Assembly: GCA_046349875.1 (NCBI GenBank)
Contig: JAXMBN010000015.1
Coordinates: 65,143-129,142, forward strand
Direction of reading: 5' to 3'
Origin: JAXMBN01 sp046349875
GTDB taxonomy: Bacteria > Planctomycetota > Planctomycetia > Pirellulales > Pirellulaceae
Length of the DNA: 64,000 nucleotides
Shown piece by piece: positions 54,264-62,909 of the stretch. A program made the position numbers and the translations under genes. Each line of letters begins with the position of its first letter. Position 1 is the first letter of the stretch. The notes beneath the pieces were generated by a model, which made no database searches, was not told the DNA's origin, and was given only the letters and a program-made list of their open reading frames with translations.

Positions 54264-55745
54264 CTAAGGACGCAACGGTGACGCTGGCGCTTGTGATGCG
54301 ATGGCTCGCCCGAGTAGGTCGAGATTCTTGATGAAAGTGGATGAAAGGACCATTTGACCATCATGATCCTTCGTTTTGATGTAGCGGAGCTTTCCGGGTT
54401 CGATCCACGCACCTTCTGAATTCATAGAGCGTAGAACGTTTGCGACTTCTTTGTCGGTAACGCGTTTGGCATCTTGTGATGCAGCTCGTTTTTCAAGAAG
54501 TTTGGAAAGTTCTTGAAGTGGTGTTTTTTCGAGCAGGTCTAGTTTCTTTTTAAGACTCGTCAGATCGCTCGGAGTTTGGAACGCGTAGTGCGTCGGAACA
54601 TCGCTGTCGTCGTAGGTGAGCTCATATTCGCGAGTGAAGTAAAGAGGCTTATTGCTTTGAAGTTCGTAGAACCGGGCCATTTTGCCGCTGGGTAACTGAA
54701 CTCCATGGAGATAGTTCCAGGCCTTTTGCGCTGCAGCCAGATAGCGGGAATCTTGAGTGCGTAGATAGGTTTGCAACAGAGCATCGATCGCGTCTTGCGA
54801 CTCGCGTCCCGAAACTGCCGGCGGCTCAAATTTTCGCGCCCATACCGGATGCATTTGAAAGTCGTACTGCTGAGCCCATGCAGGTTGCGGATCGGGCATC
54901 TGGGCCAATAAGAGAAAGTCTGCACCTCGTATTGCGGCCTTTCGATAATGATCGTCTTGATAGGTATCAAATGCCAACCAAAGGGTATCCAGTATTCGTA
55001 CAAGTGCGTTGTCGTTGAGCGTATAGAACTTCCAGTAGTCAGCCTTGGGATGAGTTCTAGACCAGGACTCGGGGTAGCTAGCGCGAAGTTCGGCACTGGG
55101 CAGGTTGGTTTCCTTTTCTTCAAAGCCTTGAGCCCAACCTCCGTTGGGATATTGATTGTCGACGATACTCTGAAGTGCAGCCAGTGTCGCTTGATGGATG
55201 TCTCGATCTTCCATCTTCAGTTGCTTATCGAGAGAGATTAGGAAACGCACCGCCGATTGCGTTTGGTCATCGTCAAAGCTTGACCAGTTTTTCGCTTTAG
55301 CTCGACGAGGCCCATCGATGCGGTAAGCTTGCTTCGCGCGAAGGTCGGGATCGAATTCAATGCTTTTCTGCCATCCACCCGAATGAAGTTGGCCACGTAG
55401 GAGACAACGCGCGGCATCGAGAGCTGCATCGAGGCACACTTGTGAACCGGTTCTCTGGTGAGCTTGCAGAAAGGCCATACCGACAGCAGGTGTGCCGGGA
55501 GGTTGAACCCAAACAGCCTGACGGCCAGCGTCCCCTTCTCCTTCACGGTAGCGCAAATCGGCGCTCACTTGGTAGACATATCCTCCTTCCACCGCAACAC
55601 GTCGATGAAAAAACTGAGCGGCTCGATCGAGAGCTTGAATGGCTTGGTCTTTGGAGACGGATGCATTCTGTCCCAAGCCATTCGAGGTTAAAAGGACAAT
55701 GGCGATGCCGAGAGATGGGGCGAAAAGGAAGGGGATTCGCATCAT
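54264..55745 (-). CDS. Secreted pectate lyase (polysaccharide lyase family 10-like)
   Basis: 493 residues. A signal peptide (FLFAPSLGIAIVLLTSNGLG) precedes an alpha/alpha toroid: VSADLRYREGEGDAG, QPPGTPAVGMAFLQAHQRTG, HSGGWQKSIEFDPDLRAK, WSSFDDDQTQSAVRFL (conserved acidic cluster, calcium/catalytic region), NQYPNGGWAQGFE, YTLNDNALVRILDTLWLA and YELTYDDSDVPTHYAF. This is the pectic-acid-lyase layout found widely in planctomycetes, cleaving polygalacturonate by beta-elimination. The C-terminal extension with VNVLRSMNSEGAW-like sequence (about 420-480) is typical. Divergent from the DUF1549/DUF1553 gene, with 94 bases between, so the two may share control. Confidence 0.9.
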   Translation of the reverse strand: MMRIPFLFAPSLGIAIVLLTSNGLGQNASVSKDQAIQALDRAAQFFHRRVAVEGGYVYQVSADLRYREGEGDAGRQAVWVQPPGTPAVGMAFLQAHQRTGSQVCLDAALDAARCLLRGQLHSGGWQKSIEFDPDLRAKQAYRIDGPRRAKAKNWSSFDDDQTQSAVRFLISLDKQLKMEDRDIHQATLAALQSIVDNQYPNGGWAQGFEEKETNLPSAELRASYPESWSRTHPKADYWKFYTLNDNALVRILDTLWLAFDTYQDDHYRKAAIRGADFLLLAQMPDPQPAWAQQYDFQMHPVWARKFEPPAVSGRESQDAIDALLQTYLRTQDSRYLAAAQKAWNYLHGVQLPSGKMARFYELQSNKPLYFTREYELTYDDSDVPTHYAFQTPSDLTSLKKKLDLLEKTPLQELSKLLEKRAASQDAKRVTDKEVANVLRSMNSEGAWIEPGKLRYIKTKDHDGQMVLSSTFIKNLDLLGRAIASQAPASPLRP

Positions 55746-55839
55746 TGTGGCTCGAAAAAGAAAAAGGAGATGGGCAAGAACTCGCGATGGATGAACTCTT
55801 GGTTACCCCCTGTGGGGCTTCTTCAGTATACTGGGAGAT

Positions 55840-58800
55840 ATGAAGAGGAACCCTCCCGCAATGAAACCCACCGCAACTCTTTCTGCCTTCTCCGATTCTG
55901 AAAGGATGGCGTTTCAAACGCTTGGTTTTCGTCCGTTCACTGTGAAGTGGAATGGGATGGTGCTGTCCCTTTGGATGGCGCTGGGAGTAAGCGGATTAGC
56001 CCAGACGGTGGTGGAGTCCAAAGGTGACCAAGCAAAGGCAGACGTGAATCGCCCCAAGTTTCAAAGTCAAATTCGTCTGTTGCTGGCGAAGAATTGCTGG
56101 TCGTGTCACGGGCCAGATGAGAAAACGCGGGAAGCCGAATTGCGATTAGATCGAAGGGATGCTGCGATCGCTGTGCGTGATGGTCAGCAATCGATCGTTC
56201 CTGGAGCAAGCCAAGAAAGTCTTATCGTCAAGAGGATGAAGGCCACCGGTGATGAGCGTATGCCGCCACCTCAACATGGCAATGCGCTGACGCAAGAACA
56301 AATTCAAATGATCGAAGCATGGATCGATGCCGGCGCTGAGTATGAGCCTCATTGGTCGTTTCAATTGCCTCGGTCCCCCACCATTCCAACAATCCGTTCC
56401 CATGAACATTCGCTTCGAAACCCAATCGACGCGTTTCTAGCAGAGAAACAATTGGAGAAAGGTGGACGTAGTTCTGGCGATGCGGATCGATCGACTTGGA
56501 TCCGCCGAGTCTACCTCGATCTCATCGGAATGGCTCCAAGCGCTGAAGAGGTCAAAGCGTTTTTGGAAGATGAACGCCCTGATGCCTGGGACCGAGTGGT
56601 CGATGACTTATTGGCTCGTCCCGCTTACGGAGAACGATGGGCGCGTTCGTGGCTCGATCTGGCGAGGTACGCCGATACCAACGGCTACGAAAAGGATCGA
56701 CCAAGAACGATATGGCCCTATCGCGATTGGGTTATTCGAGCATTGAATGAGGATATGCCCTACGATGATTTTAGTATTCGGCAGCTTGCAGGAGATATGT
56801 TGCCGAACGCTACACAAGAGGATCGTATCGCAACCGGGTTTCATCGAAACACGATGCTCAATGAAGAAGGTGGCATCGATCCACTCGAATTTCGGTTCTA
56901 TGCGATGGCCGATCGCGTAGCCACAACCGGCCTGACTTGGCTTGGGTTGACCACAGGCTGCGCTCAATGTCATTCACATAAATTCGATCCCATCTCCCAT
57001 CGCGAATACTATGAATGGATGGCGCTATTCAACAATGCTGATGAACCCGATTTGATGGTGGTGGATCCGTCATTCGAACGTGCACGCACGAATTGGAAAA
57101 CGGCACTCGATGCCTTAGAAGGGTCCTTTGCAGACGAGTGGGAAAAGGTTGCAAGTTCTACCACATCGAAGGATGGAAACACGGAGCGATCCGGTAACTT
57201 CCAAGAAAAAATGGATACTTGGTTGACGCGCCTGCGAAGCCAATTGTGCGAGTGGCAGATTCTTCGTCCCAGTCAATGGAAGACGAATTCACCGCGACTT
57301 GAATTGCTTGACGACGGTTCTCTGTTTTCGACTGGGGACATTACCAAACGCGATGTGTTCGAAATTCAGTTCCCTACCGATATAGGGCGCCCCATCACGG
57401 GGCTTCGGCTTGAAGTGATGGCCGATCCACGTTTGCCGGCGCAGGGGCCTGGCCGGTGTTTCTACGAAGGAAGACGAGGCGATTTCTTTCTGAGTGAAGT
57501 CGCTGTGTTCGATGGTGATCGGAAGCTCGACATCAAACAGGCTTCGCATAGCTACGGCAAGAATGGTCTGGGAAGTGGAAGTGCAGAGGCCAAGAACGTT
57601 ATCGATGGGGAAGGATCTACCGGATGGTCAACCGCATCACGCGAAGGTGAAGATCATCAACTGGTATTGGAATTGAGCGAGCCTTGTCAAAGCCAAGGAC
57701 CGCTCCGAATCGAAATGGTTTTTGAACGCCACTATGCAGCGAGTCTCGGACGATTCCGATGGTGGGCAACGCATTCATCCGGTCCTATGCAAGCGCAGGA
57801 TATACCAACTCAAACCGAGATGGCGATGAAGAAGGAGTCGCAATCCTGGACGCAGGAAGAACGCAAGCAGATTCAGCGTGCCTTTGTACGGCTTGATGCT
57901 GAAATGGCACCGCTGCGCAAGAAATGGGAATCGCTCAAGAAAAGTCTTGATGACCCGCCAGCTACTTTGGTGATGGAAGAACGACCCAGAGACAATCCTC
58001 GCCCAACGTTTCGCCATCATCGAGGAGAATATCTATCGCCACGCGAAGTGGTCCATCCGGGGATTCCAGAGATCTTTCAATCATTGACGATCGATCGACC
58101 TAAGAATCGATTGGATGCAGCGCGTTGGCTAGTGAGCCGCGAGAATCCATTGGCGGCACGGGTCGCCATCAACCGAATGTGGCAGGCATTTTTTGGACAA
58201 GGCATCGTGCGCTCGCGTGGCGATTTTGGCGTTCAAACACCGCAGCCCATTCACCGCGACTTATTGGATTGGTTGGTGGTGGATTGGATGGATGCGGGGT
58301 GGTCCATGAAGAAACTCAGTCGCACGATGGCGTTGAGCGCTGCTTATCGAAGGGACTCTACAGTCGTGGACGCGATCGCGAGTATCGATCCCGAGAATCA
58401 CTACTATTTCCGCTACTCGCGACAACGCATGGATGCCGAAGCCATTCGTGATTCGATGTTGGTGCAGAGTGGATTGATGACCCGAGTCGTGGGTGGGCCG
58501 AGCGTTCGTCCACCTCAGCCCGAGTCAGTCACGGCCTTGGCTTATGGTAAAGAAGCATGGAAGGCGAACACCGATCAGAATCGATTCCGGCGTTCGCTTT
58601 ACACCTACGCCAAACGGACCGCACCCTTTGCGGCTTTTGCGGTATTCGATGGGCCATCGGGAGAACTTTGTACAGTTGAACGCGAGCGAAGCAACACGCC
58701 GCTTCAGGCACTCACTCTTCTCAATGACTCCATGATGATGGAATTGGCCGAGTCCATGGGCATCGATGTCATGCTTGGTTATGGTAGCGACTCCGATCGC

Positions 58801-59037
58801 ATTCAGGAGTTGGCGTTTCGATGCTGGTCGCGTGCTGCCACCAACGAAGAAGTGGCGCTTTTGAGCCAGTATGTGCAGACCCAGTTTCAGCGACTTCGTT
58901 CGGAGAAATTGTCGCCAGAAGCGTCCTATCCACAAGCTTGGAAACGCTTGGTAAACGTCGAGGAGCCGGCGGCATGGAGTTGGATGTTGGTGACCAGGGC
59001 GATGATGAATACAGACGAAGCGGTCACCAAGCCCTAA
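55840..59037 (+). CDS. PSCyt1-DUF1549-DUF1553 secreted planctomycete cytochrome-like protein, long form
   Basis: 1065 residues; 55861 is an alternative start. A hydrophobic export segment (WNGMVLSLWMALGVSGLAQT) lies at about 37-56. The PSCyt1 heme site is CWSCHGPDEKT (C86-H90). DUF1549 has RWARSWLDLARYADTNGYEK and a second CxxCH (CAQCHSHKFDPI near 375). Between DUF1549 and DUF1553 a discoidin/F5-8-type sugar-binding insert is likely (GLRLEVMADPRLPAQGPGR, FFLSEVAVFDG, DGEGSTGWSTASREGEDHQL), absent from the 36008 protein and explaining the extra 220 residues. DUF1553 ends with SRENPLAARVAINRMWQAFF and ERERSNTPLQALTLLND. No DUF1501 gene follows, unlike the other copy. Opposite to the pectate lyase. 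Confidence 0.93.
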   Translation: MKRNPPAMKPTATLSAFSDSERMAFQTLGFRPFTVKWNGMVLSLWMALGVSGLAQTVVESKGDQAKADVNRPKFQSQIRLLLAKNCWSCHGPDEKTREAELRLDRRDAAIAVRDGQQSIVPGASQESLIVKRMKATGDERMPPPQHGNALTQEQIQMIEAWIDAGAEYEPHWSFQLPRSPTIPTIRSHEHSLRNPIDAFLAEKQLEKGGRSSGDADRSTWIRRVYLDLIGMAPSAEEVKAFLEDERPDAWDRVVDDLLARPAYGERWARSWLDLARYADTNGYEKDRPRTIWPYRDWVIRALNEDMPYDDFSIRQLAGDMLPNATQEDRIATGFHRNTMLNEEGGIDPLEFRFYAMADRVATTGLTWLGLTTGCAQCHSHKFDPISHREYYEWMALFNNADEPDLMVVDPSFERARTNWKTALDALEGSFADEWEKVASSTTSKDGNTERSGNFQEKMDTWLTRLRSQLCEWQILRPSQWKTNSPRLELLDDGSLFSTGDITKRDVFEIQFPTDIGRPITGLRLEVMADPRLPAQGPGRCFYEGRRGDFFLSEVAVFDGDRKLDIKQASHSYGKNGLGSGSAEAKNVIDGEGSTGWSTASREGEDHQLVLELSEPCQSQGPLRIEMVFERHYAASLGRFRWWATHSSGPMQAQDIPTQTEMAMKKESQSWTQEERKQIQRAFVRLDAEMAPLRKKWESLKKSLDDPPATLVMEERPRDNPRPTFRHHRGEYLSPREVVHPGIPEIFQSLTIDRPKNRLDAARWLVSRENPLAARVAINRMWQAFFGQGIVRSRGDFGVQTPQPIHRDLLDWLVVDWMDAGWSMKKLSRTMALSAAYRRDSTVVDAIASIDPENHYYFRYSRQRMDAEAIRDSMLVQSGLMTRVVGGPSVRPPQPESVTALAYGKEAWKANTDQNRFRRSLYTYAKRTAPFAAFAVFDGPSGELCTVERERSNTPLQALTLLNDSMMMELAESMGIDVMLGYGSDSDRIQELAFRCWSRAATNEEVALLSQYVQTQFQRLRSEKLSPEASYPQAWKRLVNVEEPAAWSWMLVTRAMMNTDEAVTKP

Positions 59038-59043
59038 GCTGTG

Positions 59044-59396
59044 CTAGCTAAGAACCCACCCGAGATTGTTGGGCTTGTTGTGGGAGCTGCTGGACCGTTG
59101 CGGTTCCCGAGATCGAGCTGGATCTGTGGAAAGGTCCTGGGGAAGGGTGGGCTTCTTTTTGGAAGGAGCGTTCCAATCGAGCCAACGGCCGGTATCCTCG
59201 GGACGTTGTGACGAAGAACTGGAGAGCCAATCAATCGATGCCATAGAGGGATCGGACCTTTCGTGGAGAGGCAAGTCACGAGGTAGTCAAAGGCTAGTTC
59301 GAAAGTTTTATCGTCTTCGTCGGGGCGGCTCGCCAGCCAAATCCAGATTTTGGTCGGGATTTTGTGGAAGGAAAAAAGAGGTCTGAAGAGGGCCAC
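59044..59396 (-). pseudogene. Small hypothetical protein with one frame break
   Basis: Two minus-strand frames joined at about 59279 give a coherent sequence: SFHKIPTKIWIWLASRPDED, DKTFELAFDYL, then RDLPLHERSDPSMASIDWLS and DTGRWLDWNAPSKKK, ending in a Ser/Asn/Pro-rich tail. A base missing at about 59279 would explain the break. I recognise no family; codon use looks like that of its neighbours. The start is uncertain. Ends seven bases from the stop of the DUF1553 gene. Confidence 0.4.
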
Positions 59397-59582
59397 GATC
59401 GGTCTTTCTTCCTGCGGCTCAAAACGGTATTTAGGCCGCTTGGAGCGTCGTGTCTAGATGATGTCGACCGTCTGATCCAAGGCATTTCGATGCGGGGGCT
59501 ACCACTATGCACCTGAGTCAAATGCTTGATAATAAGGGTGCCTCTCAACCCCACATAGAAAACAGCGTGAATGGACCCGAGG

Positions 59583-61298
59583 ATGAGTGAACCTGTAAAA
59601 CCCGAATCGCATTCCAATGCCGATGATGCAGCTCGGCATGCTAACTTTATCGAAGTCGAGATCGATCGCGATCGAGCTCAGGCGGGTTGGGGCGGTAGAC
59701 AAGTTGCGACTCGGTTCCCACCCGAGCCGAACGGGTATCTTCACATTGGCCACGCCAAGAGTATTTGTCTGAACTTTGGCTTGGCAAAGAAGTATCAGGG
59801 TACGTGCAATCTAAGGTTTGATGATACGAACCCTACCAAAGAGAACGATGAGTACGTTCAGTCGATCATGACGGACGTTCGGTGGTTGGGATTCGAATGG
59901 GATCATTTGTACTATGCCAGTGACTATTTCGGTCAGCTTTATGATTGGGCGATGCAGTTGATTCGGGCTGGCAAAGCTTATGTTTGCGATTTGACTCCAG
60001 AGCAGATGCGCGAGTATCGCGGTACACTCACCGAGCCAGGGAAAAATAGTCCCTTCCGCGATCGATCGGTCGAAGAGAACGTCGATTTGTTCACGCGAAT
60101 GAAGAGTGGTGAGTTTGCCGATGGTAGTCGGACGCTTCGTGCAAAGATCGATATGGCGGCGGCGAACCTCAATCTTCGCGACCCTGTGATGTATCGCATC
60201 ATGAAAGCGCACCATCATCGTACGGGAGATGATTGGTGCATCTATCCAATGTACGATTGGGCTCACGGGCAATCCGACTCGCTCGAAGGAATCACGCATT
60301 CGATTTGCACGCTTGAGTTCGAGAATCATCGTCCACTTTACGATTGGTTCTGTCAGGCGCTTGGTATATACAATCCTCGCCAGATCGAGTTTGCGCGATT
60401 GAATCTGACCTATACCGTGATGAGCAAGCGGAAGCTCTTGCAACTGGTGCAGGAAAAGCATGTCTCAGGTTGGGACGATCCACGGATGCCCACCATTAGT
60501 GGATTGCGACGTCGAGGATTCACACCGGAAAGTATCCGTTTGTTCTGCGAGAAGATCGGTGTCGCTAGGTTTAATAGCACCATCGACGTAACCGTGCTCG
60601 AGAATTCAATTCGCGAGCATCTCAATCCGATTGCAGCGCGGTACATGGCCGTGCTCGATCCGATCAAGGTAGTGCTCACGAACTATGATGCGGGGCGTAC
60701 AGAAAAGCTGGAAGCCATCAATAATCCGGAAGCGCCCGAGGCTGGGAGTCGCCAATTGCCATTTTCCCGCGAACTCTACATCGAGCGTGAGGACTTCATG
60801 GAAAATGCTCCTTCCAAGTACTTCCGGCTCAAGCCGGGTGGCGAAGTTCGACTCCGCTATGCGTACATTATTCGTTGCGATGAAGTGGTGAAGGATGCAA
60901 CAGGCAACATCGTAGAATTGCGATGCTCCTATGATCCGGCTACCAAATCAGGAGAGGCCGCTGCCGATCGCAAGGTGAAAGGAACGATTCATTGGGTGTC
61001 TGCCAGCGAGTCGTGCGAAGCAACTGTGCGACTTTACGATCGCTTGTTCCACAACGAGAATCCAGAAGATGTTCCAGCAGGTCAGACCTTCCTCGATAAC
61101 CTCAATCAGAATAGCTTGAAGGTCGTCAAGGCGCGCGTGGAACCAACGTTGATGGAAGTTGTTGCCGGAGATAAAGTTCAGTTTGAGCGGAACGGATACT
61201 TCTGTGCGGACCAAGTGGATTCTAAGCCTGGAACGCCCGTATTCAACCGAATAGTGACGCTCAAAGATACTTGGGCCAAGATCGCTGCCAAATCCTAA
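59583..61298 (+). CDS. glnS: Glutamine--tRNA ligase
   Basis: 571 residues from 59583 (59571 possible). Charges tRNA-Gln with glutamine, class I aminoacyl-tRNA synthetase. TRFPPEPNGYLHIGHAKS carries the HIGH signature (54-57), LRFDDTNPTKENDEYV the GlnRS-specific region, and YTVMSKRKL (279-285) the KMSKS-like loop. DWCIYPMYDWAHGQSD, GITHSICTLEFENHRPLYDW and GWDDPRMPTISGLRRRGF are characteristic of GlnRS rather than GluRS, and the C-terminal beta-barrel anticodon domains follow from about 350. Length is close to the usual 550-580. The next gene is 21 bases downstream. Confidence 0.97.
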   Translation: MSEPVKPESHSNADDAARHANFIEVEIDRDRAQAGWGGRQVATRFPPEPNGYLHIGHAKSICLNFGLAKKYQGTCNLRFDDTNPTKENDEYVQSIMTDVRWLGFEWDHLYYASDYFGQLYDWAMQLIRAGKAYVCDLTPEQMREYRGTLTEPGKNSPFRDRSVEENVDLFTRMKSGEFADGSRTLRAKIDMAAANLNLRDPVMYRIMKAHHHRTGDDWCIYPMYDWAHGQSDSLEGITHSICTLEFENHRPLYDWFCQALGIYNPRQIEFARLNLTYTVMSKRKLLQLVQEKHVSGWDDPRMPTISGLRRRGFTPESIRLFCEKIGVARFNSTIDVTVLENSIREHLNPIAARYMAVLDPIKVVLTNYDAGRTEKLEAINNPEAPEAGSRQLPFSRELYIEREDFMENAPSKYFRLKPGGEVRLRYAYIIRCDEVVKDATGNIVELRCSYDPATKSGEAAADRKVKGTIHWVSASESCEATVRLYDRLFHNENPEDVPAGQTFLDNLNQNSLKVVKARVEPTLMEVVAGDKVQFERNGYFCADQVDSKPGTPVFNRIVTLKDTWAKIAAKS

Positions 61299-61319
61299 GA
61301 ACGACAGAAAGTTGAACGG

Positions 61320-62909
61320 ATGCGGAAGTGGGATCGTATCACCGTTTTGCTTCGCGATGAAGAGCGAATCCTTGCGCTCGAAGATGCGGATACATGGCAA
61401 TTGCATTTGTTATTGGCGCCGCTATCCGCTTCACCGCGAACCTTTACCGACTACACGCTCTCGGCATGTCGCTATCTATCCGAGAGCGATATGAATGAAA
61501 TGCAGTGGGAGCACTATCGTGGCTTCCTCCCTTTGGAAAATTGGTGTGTCATCGATTTGATTCAGCAAAGGGTTGTGTTTTCCGACGAACATTGGATACC
61601 GGAGAATGCAACCGCGTATGAGCGCGAAGAAGGTGATGTGCAGATCGGAACTCCCATTGTTTGGATTCATTTTCCACCGTGGTGGAAAATTCTGGTAGGA
61701 GATGATTGGCGGACGAATATTGGTGTAAAAGACCCCGTCGAGCAGCCGTTGGATTTTCGAAGTGTCCTATTCGGTGCACCATTTTGCGAGTTTATTGCAT
61801 CGCAATTGTTTGAACGAAAAGATGGCAAGTGGCCACCTTTGCCGCCTCCACATGAAGCTGAAGAACGATCCGATTCCGAAGAACAGGCCGCATCCAATGC
61901 TGCTTGGCTCGACATCAATCGACAGATCCATGCTTCATGGTTGATGACTCCGCGGGAAGACCTTCGCAAAACCTCGCCGCGATTTTGGTTACATCAGCAT
62001 CGCGAGTGGAAGAGTCTTGAGATGGAGTTTCGGTCGCGATATTGGGCCCTCCTCAAGAAGCCACCCTACCCCGTGCTCGAAGATTGTTTCATGGCGACGC
62101 ATGGGCCTGTGGGTTTGGAAGAATTGGTGATCTACTTCGAGTTTTGTCGTGCCATGATTCACCGCGGGTTTCTCTTGATAGCCGAAAAACCAAAGATAAC
62201 TCTGAAGACCTTGGTGAAGCGGTTAACGACTTACAAAAACAGTTGGATGAAGAAAGGAGTTATCGAAGGCGAGCCACTTTCGCCTGCCGCGATTCTCGAC
62301 TCCGAGCGGCGATTGATGCCTCGAACGCAGGAAGGAACACACATCGAATGTGTTTGTCCTCTTTGTTCTGGAAATATCCAAAGCTCGTTGGATTTGCAGT
62401 TTGTTTCATTAGAAGGTTACCACTTGGCTTTGGAAGATGAATTCGCGTTTTCATTGGTAGAAGATCAACAGGACTTTGAAAGCCAGCAACGCGAATATGA
62501 ATCGTTCTCCAATCAACTCGATGATGAACTCGAGGAATTGGGAATGGACGAGCATGATTTCGATGACGAGTATGCAAGTGTGTGGCGCGAAACTCATGTT
62601 AATGAAGCCGCTCTCGAAGGACAAAGCCCAGAGATGTGGGTCTTGTCGATGGCATTTCGCATCGCAGAAATCACATCCGATTTGCAAGCGGAAGGTGTAC
62701 TGTCCGATGAAATTGATCAGTTCCTTCAGCAGTTCGAGAAACTGCGCGACGCGGTCGGAGAATCCAAGAATGTTCGCTCGGAAGTGCGAGCCTTAGGAGA
62801 AGCGCTAGAAGCCATCGGCCAACAGCATTCCGAATTGGTCGGCAAAAGCGCTGACCTGCAAAGCACGCTCGACCAGTTTTTGCGAAGGTTCTATAGCGAG
62901 CGAACGTGA
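61320..62909 (+). CDS. Planctomycete hypothetical protein with CPLC motif and acidic coiled-coil tail
   Basis: 529 residues, no signal peptide. The N-terminal half contains LLRDEERILALEDADTWQLH, WIHFPPWWKILVGDDWRTN and a Glu-rich linker. The centre (about 210-330) has CFMATHGPVGLEELVIYFEF and KPKITLKTLVKRLTTYKNSW. A Cys pair occurs at CVCPLCSGN (about 341-349), a possible zinc site with partners elsewhere. The C-terminal 160 residues are strongly acidic and helical (QLDDELEELGMDEHDFDDEY; SDEIDQFLQQFEKLRD), suggesting a coiled coil. I do not know the family. It follows glnS by 21 bases and may be cotranscribed. It overlaps the opposite signal peptidase gene by 19 bases at its 3' end. Confidence 0.75.
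   Translation: MRKWDRITVLLRDEERILALEDADTWQLHLLLAPLSASPRTFTDYTLSACRYLSESDMNEMQWEHYRGFLPLENWCVIDLIQQRVVFSDEHWIPENATAYEREEGDVQIGTPIVWIHFPPWWKILVGDDWRTNIGVKDPVEQPLDFRSVLFGAPFCEFIASQLFERKDGKWPPLPPPHEAEERSDSEEQAASNAAWLDINRQIHASWLMTPREDLRKTSPRFWLHQHREWKSLEMEFRSRYWALLKKPPYPVLEDCFMATHGPVGLEELVIYFEFCRAMIHRGFLLIAEKPKITLKTLVKRLTTYKNSWMKKGVIEGEPLSPAAILDSERRLMPRTQEGTHIECVCPLCSGNIQSSLDLQFVSLEGYHLALEDEFAFSLVEDQQDFESQQREYESFSNQLDDELEELGMDEHDFDDEYASVWRETHVNEAALEGQSPEMWVLSMAFRIAEITSDLQAEGVLSDEIDQFLQQFEKLRDAVGESKNVRSEVRALGEALEAIGQQHSELVGKSADLQSTLDQFLRRFYSERT

Noticed and set aside
59397..59582. Frames upstream of glnS considered as the N-terminus of the 59044 gene
   Set aside because: The alternative frame reads basic, Ser-rich sequence unlike a conserved domain, and the start cannot be fixed; left unannotated.
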